DNA of 64,000 nucleotides from contig NZ_VYSA01000001.1 in assembly GCF_008710745.1 (NCBI RefSeq), forward strand, positions 1,364,001-1,428,000. Reading direction: 5' to 3'. Both the position numbers and the translations under genes were made by a program. This document shows, in pieces, positions 1 to 8,783 of this stretch (positions are counted from its first letter, which is position 1; each line of letters begins with the position of its first letter). Below the pieces are notes generated by a model. The model was not told where the DNA came from, did not search any database, and saw nothing but the letters and a program-made list of their open reading frames with translations. The DNA comes from Microbacterium rhizomatis (GTDB lineage Bacteria > Actinomycetota > Actinomycetes > Actinomycetales > Microbacteriaceae).

Positions 1-1077
1 CTCGTTCACCTGCCATGTCGGCGAGTACGCCTGCTGCCACAGCGGCGAGAGCCCGCCACCCATCGAATCCCGGAAGATCAGGGCGGACTTGCCCGTCCAC
101 GATGCAGGGACCGTCGTTTCGGCGGGGAGGATCGAGAGGTCCGTCACGGAAGTGCCGGGGACGGTTTCGGTCACCCCTGTCTTGTCGGTGCGGGTGACGT
201 CCATCAGCGGATCCGTGAAGTCGGGGACGGCCCAGTCCGCTCCAGGACTCTTTACGCCGAACGGTGCCCATTCGTTGAAATCCCCGACGACGGTCGCACC
301 CGAGATCGCGGGGATCTTCAGTGGCGGCGAGTCGGGATTCATCGCGTTGACGCACGTCGCGATCTGCTTCCACGCGACGTACGCCCCGTACTCCGTCCAG
401 TGGCTGTTGCTCCAGCTGAACAGGTGTGCCGGACCGTCCTTCTGCGCTACGAGATCGGCACGTAGATCGATGATCGGCAGATCCCCCGAAGCGCCGATCA
501 CCTGGTCCATGATCGTCGATCCACGCAGAGCCTGCATCCAGAGCGGGAGTTCCTCCGGATAGATGCTGGATGTCGACGGCGTCACCATCACGTAGAACTC
601 GATCCCACGGGCAGCCATGGCATCGCGAACAGCAGTGAAGTGGTCGATCCACTGCTGCACCTGCGTCGCGGTCAGCAGATCGCGGCCGACCGCTTGTGAG
701 GCGTACTGATCGACGTACTCGCTCCAGAAGATCCACCCATTCGGTCCGATGACGTATCTCTCGGCCGTCTCGGCGGAATGCTGTTGCCACGTGGCCTCCG
801 CGGCTGCGCGGTCGGTGATCCACGGCTCCTGTGCGGCGGGCGCGACCGGCGGGCGGCACGATGAGGCGACAGCGTCGGACGACGTCGCCGCAGGTGAGGG
901 AAGGGCGATCTCGGCTGCGCGGCTGGCCAGTTCCGCCGAGGTGATCCGTCCGACCACGAGCGCCACGATCACCAGGATCCCCAGGATCACCAAGGGGAGG
1001 AAACGCGCGCGCCGCCACCACCGTCTGCCGGGAGTCATCTCCTGACCGGGCGGCATCCCTGTCGTGCCGGCGGTCAT
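1..1077 (-). CDS. AlgX/AlgJ-like SGNH O-acetyltransferase, C-terminus cut off
   Basis: Partial gene running off the left edge; 359 residues are visible. The ATG at 1077 overlaps the TGA of the membrane acyltransferase upstream (ATGA), so the two are probably translationally coupled. One membrane helix (about residues 25-43) is followed by an extracytoplasmic domain. Two blocks suggest the SGNH-like fold of AlgX/AlgJ acetyltransferases: SNSHWTEYGAY (223-233) and FRDSMGGG (335-342), with Ser338 as likely nucleophile. Family members usually read D-x-H-W in the first block; here the Asp position is Asn224. Inferred role: placing an acyl group, delivered across the membrane by the neighbour, on a surface polysaccharide. 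The acceptor is unknown. Confidence 0.8.
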   Translation of the reverse strand, partial: MTAGTTGMPPGQEMTPGRRWWRRARFLPLVILGILVIVALVVGRITSAELASRAAEIALPSPAATSSDAVASSCRPPVAPAAQEPWITDRAAAEATWQQHSAETAERYVIGPNGWIFWSEYVDQYASQAVGRDLLTATQVQQWIDHFTAVRDAMAARGIEFYVMVTPSTSSIYPEELPLWMQALRGSTIMDQVIGASGDLPIIDLRADLVAQKDGPAHLFSWSNSHWTEYGAYVAWKQIATCVNAMNPDSPPLKIPAISGATVVGDFNEWAPFGVKSPGADWAVPDFTDPLMDVTRTDKTGVTETVPGTSVTDLSILPAETTVPASWTGKSALIFRDSMGGGLSPLWQQAYSPTWQVNE

Positions 1078-2255
1078 CGGGCGGCCTTCGGCGTGATCAC
1101 GAGTGTTCGTCCGACCGCCGAACCGATCTTCGCGCGCCGTGCGTGGGTTCGCTCAAGAGCGCGACTCACCCACCGCGGCGTCCAGTTCTTGAGCGCCATC
1201 GCCGGTCGCTCGACGAGGTGCCAGCTGAGGTACGCGTACACGTGGACTCCCACGATCACCACCGCGTGGTACACGATCCAGCCGAAGTCCTCCAGCTTGA
1301 AATAGGTCGCCAGCAGCATCAGCGGCCATCCGATGATGTAGATGCCGTAGGAGAGATCGCCGTAGCGGTCCCACCGCCTGATCGGGATCCGGATCGCGAA
1401 CCAGATGAGGACATAGCAGAACGCGTACTGGCCGAGGACCAGCCAGCCGCCCTTCGCATAGGTGTACGCGGCGATGAGCGCGCATGCGACCGCCAGCCGA
1501 TCGTCGATCGGTACCCGATCGCCGTAGAGGTTGAACAGGATCCCCCACGCGAATGGCGCCAGAAGCAGGAGTGCCCGGAAGTCGCCGAACAGGGGAAGCA
1601 GACTCGCCACGTTCCCGAGATTCAGCCACTGCATCATGGCCAGAGCGATGATGGCCCCGGACACGATGCCGCCCGCGACCCGGTTCGACAACGCGCCGGC
1701 CACTCCGAGGACTGCGACCAGGATGTAGGCACCGAACTCGAACGCGAGGGTCCACGCCGACCCGTTCCAGTCGAGGATCCCGTGGTCGGTGTACAGCGGC
1801 AGGGAGGTGCCCATCCCGGCGATGTTCAACTGCCGCAGGATGAGGGTGAAGTTGTTCGAGAAGTAGGTGAAGGGCGACTCCGACGTGGCGGTCCAGAACC
1901 CGGCCCACGTCCCCTTCTCCTGGTACCACGCCAGCGGGGCGAAGGCGTAGGCCGTCACGAGCAGTGCGAGGAACCATCCGGGGAAGATCCTCAGGAAGCG
2001 GTGCCAGAAGAAGCGGACGGTAGTGGTGCGACCCATCTTGCTCCGGGAGATTAGGAACCCAGAGAGGAAGAAGAAGCCGCAGACGGCGACCCCTCCGAAG
2101 GACTGCTCAGTACTCCACTGCGTCCCGAGGTCCTTTCCCCCGTAGAACCCGGCGATCGGGCCGGCGTGGGAGAAGATGACGAGGAACGCGAGGAACCACC
2201 GCAGGAATCCGATGGCGTTGTTGCGAGGATCGAAGGCGGCGGCGAGGCTCCTCAC
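1074..2255 (-). CDS. Acyltransferase-3 family membrane protein (OafA/NodX type)
   Basis: 393-residue, mostly hydrophobic protein with about ten predicted membrane segments. Typical features of the family are the N-terminal NNAIGFLRWFLAFLVIFSHAGP block with its conserved His near residue 30, the GFFFLSGFLISRSK stretch (about 60-73) and a C-terminal HLVERPAM motif. These proteins pass acyl groups across the membrane for O-acylation of polysaccharides. Many relatives carry a fused C-terminal SGNH domain; this one lacks it, and a separate SGNH-type gene follows immediately with an ATGA overlap. The start overlaps the stop of the upstream RgpF-like gene by 4 nt. Acyl group and acceptor are unknown. 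Confidence 0.92.
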   Translation of the reverse strand: MRSLAAAFDPRNNAIGFLRWFLAFLVIFSHAGPIAGFYGGKDLGTQWSTEQSFGGVAVCGFFFLSGFLISRSKMGRTTTVRFFWHRFLRIFPGWFLALLVTAYAFAPLAWYQEKGTWAGFWTATSESPFTYFSNNFTLILRQLNIAGMGTSLPLYTDHGILDWNGSAWTLAFEFGAYILVAVLGVAGALSNRVAGGIVSGAIIALAMMQWLNLGNVASLLPLFGDFRALLLLAPFAWGILFNLYGDRVPIDDRLAVACALIAAYTYAKGGWLVLGQYAFCYVLIWFAIRIPIRRWDRYGDLSYGIYIIGWPLMLLATYFKLEDFGWIVYHAVVIVGVHVYAYLSWHLVERPAMALKNWTPRWVSRALERTHARRAKIGSAVGRTLVITPKAAR

Positions 2256-4222
2256 AGGAGCTCCATGTCGTCGACGGCGAGCTCGGCGCTCTCCGGCTCA
2301 GGGCGTGCGCGTCTCCATGCGCGCGGGTTCGTCGCGAGGCGAAGCGCGCGGTACGTGCCCCGGAGGGGAACGTAGACGGACCTGAGCAACGGGATGGCGC
2401 GAGGCCGACGGAGACGGATGTAGGCCTTCAGATAGCCGAAGAACCCACCGCCGAGGAAGTCGCCCGCGCCGTCGAGGAGTCCGACCTGGTCGATCGGGTA
2501 CCCCTGGATGTTCTTGCTCATCCGGTCGAGCTTGTACTCCAGCGAGGTATGGCTGATCGCCGCGTACCGTGTGGTCGCGACCGTCTTGGTGTGGAAGCCG
2601 AGTTCATTGACGGCGTAGGTGAACAGGCGTTCCTGCACATGCGCGATGCTGCCGTCGAAGTGCTCCTTCGGGGACGGATAGTCCTTGTAGCCGAGATCCA
2701 CATCGCTCATGAGGCGCAGGGCCGCGGGGCGGAAAGCGAACATGCACCCGTAGGGCGCGAGCGGCGAAGGATCATCGAACGGCACGCGGATACCGATCTT
2801 GTCTGCCATCTTCTTCGCGTTCGCCTTGTTGTCGAACCAGCCCCTGCCGAGCGTGGGGTACCCGATGTGGATCGTCGGGGCGTAGACCATCCCCAGGCCC
2901 TCCTCCTTCTGGAAGAGGGCGACCAGGTTCGCCGCGTAGCCGGGCGAATTGAGCAGATTCATCAGTTGATGGCGACGGAAGAAGTTCCCCGCGTTCAGAT
3001 TCTCCTGCACGGTCTTCTTCGAGTGGATCTTGAAGATCACGTCGTAGGCATCGCTGCGAAGTATGTCGCGGCAGCCGACGAAGAAGGCACCCATGTCTCT
3101 CCCGCGATTGGACGGAAGGACGCGGATATCGACTTCTCTGAGGCGAGGGTCCTCGCGCTCGCGCAGGATCTCGGCGATGACCCTCGCCTTCGCGGCATCG
3201 TCCGTGGTCACGATCACGTCGTACGGCGACGGCAGGTTGGCGGCGTAGTCGAAGAGTTCGCGGGTCAGCTCGGTGTAGAAGATGTGCATGATCACGGCGA
3301 TGCGGAGCGGCTTCGCCGTGTCATAGGAGATGTCGACGTCGGGCATGATCTCGAGCATCGCGGCATTGGTGTTCAAGACCTTGGGCTGCGATCCGCGCGA
3401 CATGTTCTGCCAGATGAGCTCGACGGGGTAACCGAGCTCTTGAGCCTTCTCCACATAGCGCCGACCGATGATCGCCTGCCGATCCAGCAGCAGGGGGTCG
3501 TGGAAGAACGGCCGACGCTTGAGCGCCGGGCATCCGTCATCCATGAGGGCTTCCGCGTCGAAGAACGCGGGATGCCACGTGGAGTAGTTGCGGTGCGGGA
3601 AGGCGACCTCGTACTCGAAGCCGAGCGAGTGGAAGTGGTGGGTGAATCTCGACTCGTGACTCAGGATCGAGTCGGTGTAGGAAACGATCTGGGGCATCTC
3701 CGCCCAGTAGCGGCGCCATTCCTCACTCAGGAACAGGCTCGGGCGCACGGCGATCCAGTGCGACTGGATGTGGGCGTGCAGGACGCCCTCCCGAGTGAAC
3801 GGGTTCGGGCGGAGCTTCCCGTGATCGGTCATACCCCAGTAATCGACGTCGAGCGCGTCCATCCGCTCGAAAACCGGCTCGAACGGATTCACCGGACCGA
3901 ACCAGGTGTAGTTCATGAGGATGAGCTCGTCGTACTCGGCCAGCCCGTCGCCGATGCTCTCGAGCGCGGTCTTGTATCCCCAGACGTCGTATCCGACGTT
4001 CTCGCGCTGCAGGATCGTGTCGGCCACACCCTCGAGCCGCGCGCGTCCGCGGTCTGTGAGATCACCGTTGACCACGACGAAGATGTGATCAGCGAACGGG
4101 CGAAGCCTGCGGAGCTTGTAGTCGACATAGTCGTCGACGTCACCCCTCGGATCCCAGAGGAGGTAAACGATGATCCGTTTCCCGCCCTCGGGGAACGGAC
4201 CGCGCCCAGTCACTTCAGTCAC
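2252..4222 (-). CDS. Rhamnan synthesis F (RgpF) family protein
   Basis: About 656 residues. The protein has the two-part arrangement of RgpF-family proteins from rhamnose-containing cell wall polysaccharide clusters: an N-terminal half with RENVGYDVWGYKTAL and MNYTWFGP, and a C-terminal half with SNRGRDMGAFFVGC, KIHSKKT and PYGCMFAFRP. The family acts in assembly or export of rhamnan-type chains in the cytoplasm or at the inner membrane face; the exact reaction is unsettled. The start is uncertain: I use GTG 4222, with TTG 4228 and GTG 4213 as alternatives; no strong ribosome binding site or leaderless box decides it. It is followed by the acylation pair with a 4-nt overlap. Confidence 0.9.
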   Translation of the reverse strand: MTEVTGRGPFPEGGKRIIVYLLWDPRGDVDDYVDYKLRRLRPFADHIFVVVNGDLTDRGRARLEGVADTILQRENVGYDVWGYKTALESIGDGLAEYDELILMNYTWFGPVNPFEPVFERMDALDVDYWGMTDHGKLRPNPFTREGVLHAHIQSHWIAVRPSLFLSEEWRRYWAEMPQIVSYTDSILSHESRFTHHFHSLGFEYEVAFPHRNYSTWHPAFFDAEALMDDGCPALKRRPFFHDPLLLDRQAIIGRRYVEKAQELGYPVELIWQNMSRGSQPKVLNTNAAMLEIMPDVDISYDTAKPLRIAVIMHIFYTELTRELFDYAANLPSPYDVIVTTDDAAKARVIAEILREREDPRLREVDIRVLPSNRGRDMGAFFVGCRDILRSDAYDVIFKIHSKKTVQENLNAGNFFRRHQLMNLLNSPGYAANLVALFQKEEGLGMVYAPTIHIGYPTLGRGWFDNKANAKKMADKIGIRVPFDDPSPLAPYGCMFAFRPAALRLMSDVDLGYKDYPSPKEHFDGSIAHVQERLFTYAVNELGFHTKTVATTRYAAISHTSLEYKLDRMSKNIQGYPIDQVGLLDGAGDFLGGGFFGYLKAYIRLRRPRAIPLLRSVYVPLRGTYRALRLATNPRAWRRARPEPESAELAVDDMELL

Positions 4223-4351
4223 AGGCAATACTTTCTGTTCCGCGGTCCGGATCGTTTCCGAGATACCGGAATCGAGACGTCCCGTCGCCGGTAGTCCGCG
4301 TAGAAGCCGGGACGGACGCCTTGCACGCGACCCGACAAGTCTACCCGGCGC

Positions 4352-6613
4352 TCAGAGACCATCCACGTCCTCACGCAGTCGGGCGACCGCCGCGATGAGC
4401 TCGTCGGCACGCGCGTCGAACGAGTGTTCGCGACGGATGCGCTCGGAGGCCCGACGGATGCCGGTTGCGTCGGGGAAGATGTCATCCGGATCCTGCGCAA
4501 GGAGGTCCAGAAGCTCCGCCGGCGTGCGGAACACCGGAACGGCATCACCGAAGACGGCTTCGATCCCCTCCACGTACTCGCTGATGACGCGCCCGCCGGC
4601 GGCGACGACATCGAAGGGCCGCATCGCGATGAATCCCTCCCGCTGCATCGCCGGCCACTGGTCGTTGAGCACGATGGACGCGGTCTCATACCGCTCACTG
4701 AGCTCGCTGTTCGGGATCGAATCCGCCGCGATCGCCGCCGCGGGGATGTACGTGCGCCAATCGGGTCCGTACACACGAACCGGGATTCCCGCGGCGATCG
4801 GCACGACCACGCTCGGACGCGCGATTCCCCTCGCGGTGCCGACGAACACGATCTCGTCCGTGCGCGTGAGACCGCGGGGATAGAACTGGTCGGCGTCCGT
4901 GCACTCCAGCAGGGGGGTCACTGGCAGTCCCCACCGCGCTGACGCGGTGCGGCTCCACCGGTCCGACGCGGCGAACACCGCGTCGAAAGAGGCCAGCTCT
5001 GCACGCGTGATCTGGTCGGGGTGGCTGATGATCCACTCGATGCGAGTACCCGAGCGCGGCGGACGGATGCGGTACGGCCCGCGCACGACGAGGGTGACGT
5101 CATCCAGGTAGGCCGTCGGACGGTCCCGTGCCGCGTGGCTGTCGATGACCACGGTCTGCCCGCGGCGCTTCAGTGCGCGCGACAGACCCCGGGCGAAATG
5201 GGTGTCGCCCCAGACAGCGCCCGCGGGGCCCGGGGGGGAGCTGATGCGGATCGACCATCGCAACGCAGCAGCCGTCGGCTTCCGCCAGACCAGCCGAGGG
5301 CTCGTTTCACCTCGGTGCGTGTGCCAGCCGACGACATCGAACCCGGCAAGTCCATACGTGCGCGCGGCGATGTCGCGATCGTCGCCATACCGCGGCCCGC
5401 CACCGGCACGACGCCGGCCGAGGAACACCTCCTCGCGCGCCCAGGAGGTGCTGACGATCGTCGTGAGGACGCGGAAGAGGTAGCCGGGAACGGCGTGCGC
5501 GAGCCGAAGCGACAGATCTTCCACCGCGAAGAGCGTTCCCGCCCCGGCGTCCAGACCGCCCGCGCGTGTCCAGTCGGCGCGGGCGACGGCGAAGGTGGGT
5601 CCGGACAGGAGCGGCGCCTCCACCTCAGACGGAAGGCGTTCCAGATCTTCGGACGGATGACCGTTGAGGATCCGCAGCGGACGGCGCGTACCGGTGCCGG
5701 CCGAACCCACTGCCAGGATCGTGCCGTCTGCGGCGAGCTCGGCCGGAGAGACCGCCAGGCCGGGCGAGGCAGACTCGAGGAGGAGACGGACGTGGGATGC
5801 GGAGAGGTCTGATCGCGGACCCACGACGCACAGGCGCCCGTCGACCCCGACGGGGACGCACTGGCCGACGGCATCGCCGTATTCCGTCCGAGCGTCGAGG
5901 ACGCGCCCGCCGACGCCGGCCACGAAACGGGTCAGCATGTCGAAGGCGACCCATTGTGCGGGTTCGCCGCCGACCATGCCCACGCTCACCGCAGCGGAGG
6001 GCGCGAGCGTCGCGGCGAGCGCGAGACGCTCGCTGTAGTCCCTGTCGCGCTTCTGGAGGAGCCGGACCACCAGATCCCCCTCCCCCGCCGGCGAACGCGA
6101 GGCCTTGCCGTGACGCCATTCGTGCGCTGCCTCGAGCGCCCACGCCCGCACGTCGACCACTGCCACCTCGCGCGTGATCGAGCCGATCCGCACGGTGATG
6201 GTCGCGTCCGCCCGAGCGTCCCACACGGTCTCCAGTGCCGGCCGGTCTCCGCGTACCGGCGTGCTCGGAGCATCCCACCAGGGGTGGAGCCGGACGGTGA
6301 AGCGATCGCTGAGCAGGTACGCGTAAAGGGCGGGCACCCTGTCGGGCTCGGGGAGCGATCGGCCTGCGATGAGCTCGTCGAAGAGAGGATTGAGGCTCAG
6401 ACCCGCCCGGAATCCGCGTCTCACATAGTCCTTCACCGCGCGGGCCGGGGAGGTGTCCGCCCACCCTCGTTGTGCCCCGTAGTATTCCGCGTCGACGAGC
6501 CCCGAAGCCGCGATCGCTCGTGCCCACCACAGACGGTCAGCCGCCCGGACGGCCGAGCCGACCAGGGGAACGTCGCGCAGCCTCCGCCACGCGACGCGCA
6601 GACGCGCTCTCAC
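4352..6613 (-). CDS. Large two-part glycosyltransferase (GT2-like remnant plus CgeB-like GT-B)
   Basis: 753 residues with a GTG start. The C-terminal 300 residues look like a CgeB/Glyco_trans_1_2 GT-B enzyme: FVGTARGIARPSVV, VYGPDWRTY, IVLNDQWPAMQREGFIAMRPFDVVAAGGRVISEYVEG and a terminal HSFDARADEL helix. The middle (roughly 300-400) contains SGPTFAVARADWTRAGGLDAG and a nearby EDLSLRLA, which resembles the acceptor-site half of GT-A family 2 enzymes. The first 150 residues resemble the N-terminal region seen in other actinobacterial surface-glycan transferases. Inferred role: adding one or two sugars to the polysaccharide of this locus. The N-terminal half may be inactive. 123 bp separate it from the RgpF-like gene. 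Confidence 0.82.
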   Translation of the reverse strand: MRARLRVAWRRLRDVPLVGSAVRAADRLWWARAIAASGLVDAEYYGAQRGWADTSPARAVKDYVRRGFRAGLSLNPLFDELIAGRSLPEPDRVPALYAYLLSDRFTVRLHPWWDAPSTPVRGDRPALETVWDARADATITVRIGSITREVAVVDVRAWALEAAHEWRHGKASRSPAGEGDLVVRLLQKRDRDYSERLALAATLAPSAAVSVGMVGGEPAQWVAFDMLTRFVAGVGGRVLDARTEYGDAVGQCVPVGVDGRLCVVGPRSDLSASHVRLLLESASPGLAVSPAELAADGTILAVGSAGTGTRRPLRILNGHPSEDLERLPSEVEAPLLSGPTFAVARADWTRAGGLDAGAGTLFAVEDLSLRLAHAVPGYLFRVLTTIVSTSWAREEVFLGRRRAGGGPRYGDDRDIAARTYGLAGFDVVGWHTHRGETSPRLVWRKPTAAALRWSIRISSPPGPAGAVWGDTHFARGLSRALKRRGQTVVIDSHAARDRPTAYLDDVTLVVRGPYRIRPPRSGTRIEWIISHPDQITRAELASFDAVFAASDRWSRTASARWGLPVTPLLECTDADQFYPRGLTRTDEIVFVGTARGIARPSVVVPIAAGIPVRVYGPDWRTYIPAAAIAADSIPNSELSERYETASIVLNDQWPAMQREGFIAMRPFDVVAAGGRVISEYVEGIEAVFGDAVPVFRTPAELLDLLAQDPDDIFPDATGIRRASERIRREHSFDARADELIAAVARLREDVDGL

Positions 6614-6637
6614 CCGATCGATGTTAGACGAGCCTGT

Positions 6638-7558
6638 TCAGCGGTCTTTGCGCAGACGCCGGCGCATCCGACGCAGCCTGGACCAGACGGGCTGATGCGC
6701 GTCGATCTCGAAGCGGATCCGATCCTCCTGTCGAGCGAGACCTTCATCGATCCGGTGGGCCAGACGCTGCTCGAGGGACGCGAGGTAGAGCGGGAGCCCG
6801 ACACCGTTGTCGGCGATCCAGCGCGCCAGCTCGCGATCCCGCACCTTCGCGTCATCGTCGATGTGCTGGTGCTGCAGCGCGAACATGCTGTTCGCGTCGA
6901 TTCCTTCAGCGTCGGGCCGCTGCATCCACAGGGCGAGCGGGGGCCCGTCGATGTATCCGATCTCGTACCGCGGGAGGATTCTGAGGAGCAACTCCCAGTC
7001 CTCGACCGCGTCGAGCGACTCGTCGTACATCCCGACATCGTCGTGCACGGAGCGGCGGTAGAGGAACGAGATCGGCACAGCGCGATTGACCTCGAGCATC
7101 TCGCTCAGCGACATTCGCGTCATCTCCTTCCAGAATGGCAGCCGGGCGGTCTCGACCCATCTCGTCCCGCGCTTCTCCTCGTAGACCACCGCGGTCGATG
7201 CCACGACACCTGCCGCATCCGGGTGTGCGTCGATCCAGGCGACCGTCTCGGCCAGGAACTCGCGTTCCCACAGGTCATCGTCGTCATGGAGGACGATCAG
7301 CGGTGCGGACGTCGCACGGATTCCTGCGTTCGCCGCCGCGCACCTTCCCCCCGGACGGGGCACCTCTTCTATGCTCACGCGCGCGCCCAGATCGGCTGCG
7401 GCCACGACGGCGTCCAGCTCGTCGCGATTGCCGGCGTCGTGAGCGATCACGATCTCCCACTCGACGAACGTCTGTGCGGAGATGTCGGCCAACGCCCGGG
7501 CGACGAAGTCCGGACGATTCTTGGTACGAACGACGATACCCACCCGCGCTGCTGCCAT
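6638..7558 (-). CDS. Family 2 glycosyltransferase
   Basis: About 306 residues, single GT-A domain. MAAARVGIVVRTKNRPDFVARAL opens the fold, LIVLHDDDDLWEREFLAETVAWI carries the D-x-D metal/nucleotide-sugar site, and VEDWELLLRILPRYEIGYID is the acceptor-side E-D block. It ends with a basic tail. An in-frame extension to 7708 would overlap the upstream gene and is not glycosyltransferase-like; I choose ATG 7558 because a TAGGGT box lies exactly 7 nt before it, the leaderless spacing seen throughout this window (GTG 7567 and ATG 7564 are alternatives). It likely adds a sugar to the surface polysaccharide. The gene stops 25 bp before the next glycosyltransferase. Confidence 0.9.
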   Translation of the reverse strand: MAAARVGIVVRTKNRPDFVARALADISAQTFVEWEIVIAHDAGNRDELDAVVAAADLGARVSIEEVPRPGGRCAAANAGIRATSAPLIVLHDDDDLWEREFLAETVAWIDAHPDAAGVVASTAVVYEEKRGTRWVETARLPFWKEMTRMSLSEMLEVNRAVPISFLYRRSVHDDVGMYDESLDAVEDWELLLRILPRYEIGYIDGPPLALWMQRPDAEGIDANSMFALQHQHIDDDAKVRDRELARWIADNGVGLPLYLASLEQRLAHRIDEGLARQEDRIRFEIDAHQPVWSRLRRMRRRLRKDR

Positions 7559-7565
7559 GCACATC

Positions 7566-7571
7566 ACCCTA
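7566..7571 (-). promoter_or_regulatory. -10 box TAGGGT, leaderless start of the GT2 gene
   Basis: TAGGGT followed by 7 nt and then ATG 7558. It picks this start out of several in-frame choices. No ribosome binding site is visible. Confidence 0.5.
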
Positions 7572-7659
7572 TGGCGCGAGCGTCCGCCACCGATTCCGGA
7601 CACCTCGGATCGGGCGGAACCATGTCCCCGCGCAGGCACGGCGCGACGCCGGAGTGGCC

Positions 7660-8778
7660 CTAGAGGTCCGCATGCAGCTGCCACACCCTGTCGGCGGCAT
7701 CGCGCCACGAGAACGCGCGCCCGCGATCGGCGGCGAGCACCGACATCCGCTCCACTTCCGCTGCGGAGCCGAGAGCCCGCGCCAGCCCCTCGCCGAGCGC
7801 GGTGACATCCGCTGCGAGCACGCCGCCGTCCAGGACGACGTCGGTGTGCACGGGCGAGTCGCTGGCGATGACGGGGACACCGAGCGCGAGCGCCTCGACG
7901 ATCCTCCAGGGGAAGGCGGTGCGACGCGACGAGGCCACGAGGGCGACCGCGCTGCCGAGCACCGCTGCGCGATCGGTCGCGGAGAGCGCCCCACGGACGT
8001 GGACGAGTCGCTCGGGGATGCCGGCAGCAGACGCGATCTCGGTGATCGCCGGCTCTTCGCCCTCCGGTGCGTCCACGACCACGACGGGCATGTCGAGCCC
8101 GGCCGCGGCGACGGCCGCGAAGCCGTCCGCGAGCGCATCGGAGACGGCCGCTCCCCCCGACAGCAGCACGAAGCCTTCGGGAAGACCGAGTTCGCGGCGT
8201 CGGCCGATCTCATCGCGGGGCACCGCGAAATCGGCGGGCGCGGCACCCGAGATCACCCGGATGCGGTCGCCCAGGCGACCGAGGCCGGCAAGACGCTCGG
8301 CCATCGCATGCGTCGGCACGACGACGGCATCGGCGTGCTTCGCCGCGCGCTTGAGCATCGCCCTGTGCCAGGAGACGGTGGTGCGGGGCAACTCTTCCGG
8401 TGCCTCCCACGGACGCAGGTCCCACACGGTCACGACGGTCTGGTCGTTGTCATGCACCCGGTCGTGCCGCACGAGCGGAGCGAACAGCGAAGGGGAATGG
8501 ATCATCCCGCCCCCGACCCCGGGGGCGACACCGAGCTGCCAGGTCCCGGCGAGCTCGCGGCGCGCCAGCGCCATCGAATGCAGATCGGCGAGCCCCGGCA
8601 GGGCCTGGGCGACAGCATCCCGCCCGTCCTGTGGAATCGCCGGGATGATTCCTGCGACCTCGCACCCGCGTGGAGCGGCGCGGATCAGGGCACGGGTCAG
8701 TTCGCGGGTCGCGGTCGCCAGATTCGAGTCTGTCGGCGCGGCCAACTGGTCGAGCACAACCCTCAGAGTCGCCGTCAT
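7660..8778 (-). CDS. Glycosyltransferase, GT-B fold (group 1/GT4-like)
   Basis: 372 residues from ATG 8778, five bases after the LCP gene stop. The frame is open further upstream but that part is antisense to the LCP gene. Signs of a GT4-like enzyme are VVTVWDLRPWEAPEELPRTTVSWHRAML, DAVVVPTHAMAERL (end of the first Rossmann domain), then FVLLSGG, LVHVRGALSATDRAAVLGSAVALVASSRRTAFPWRIVEALALGVPVIASDSP, the usual donor-site E-A-L-A-x-G-V-P-V block near residue 310. Sugar donor and acceptor cannot be read from sequence. Very probably part of the same polysaccharide assembly line as its neighbours. Confidence 0.9.
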   Translation of the reverse strand: MTATLRVVLDQLAAPTDSNLATATRELTRALIRAAPRGCEVAGIIPAIPQDGRDAVAQALPGLADLHSMALARRELAGTWQLGVAPGVGGGMIHSPSLFAPLVRHDRVHDNDQTVVTVWDLRPWEAPEELPRTTVSWHRAMLKRAAKHADAVVVPTHAMAERLAGLGRLGDRIRVISGAAPADFAVPRDEIGRRRELGLPEGFVLLSGGAAVSDALADGFAAVAAAGLDMPVVVVDAPEGEEPAITEIASAAGIPERLVHVRGALSATDRAAVLGSAVALVASSRRTAFPWRIVEALALGVPVIASDSPVHTDVVLDGGVLAADVTALGEGLARALGSAAEVERMSVLAADRGRAFSWRDAADRVWQLHADL

Positions 8779-8783
8779 CGGCC

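Noticed and set aside
89..1045. Several plus-strand frames at the left edge
   Set aside because: The minus strand carries a continuous 359-residue SGNH-type protein with coupled start; the plus frames have no recognisable features.
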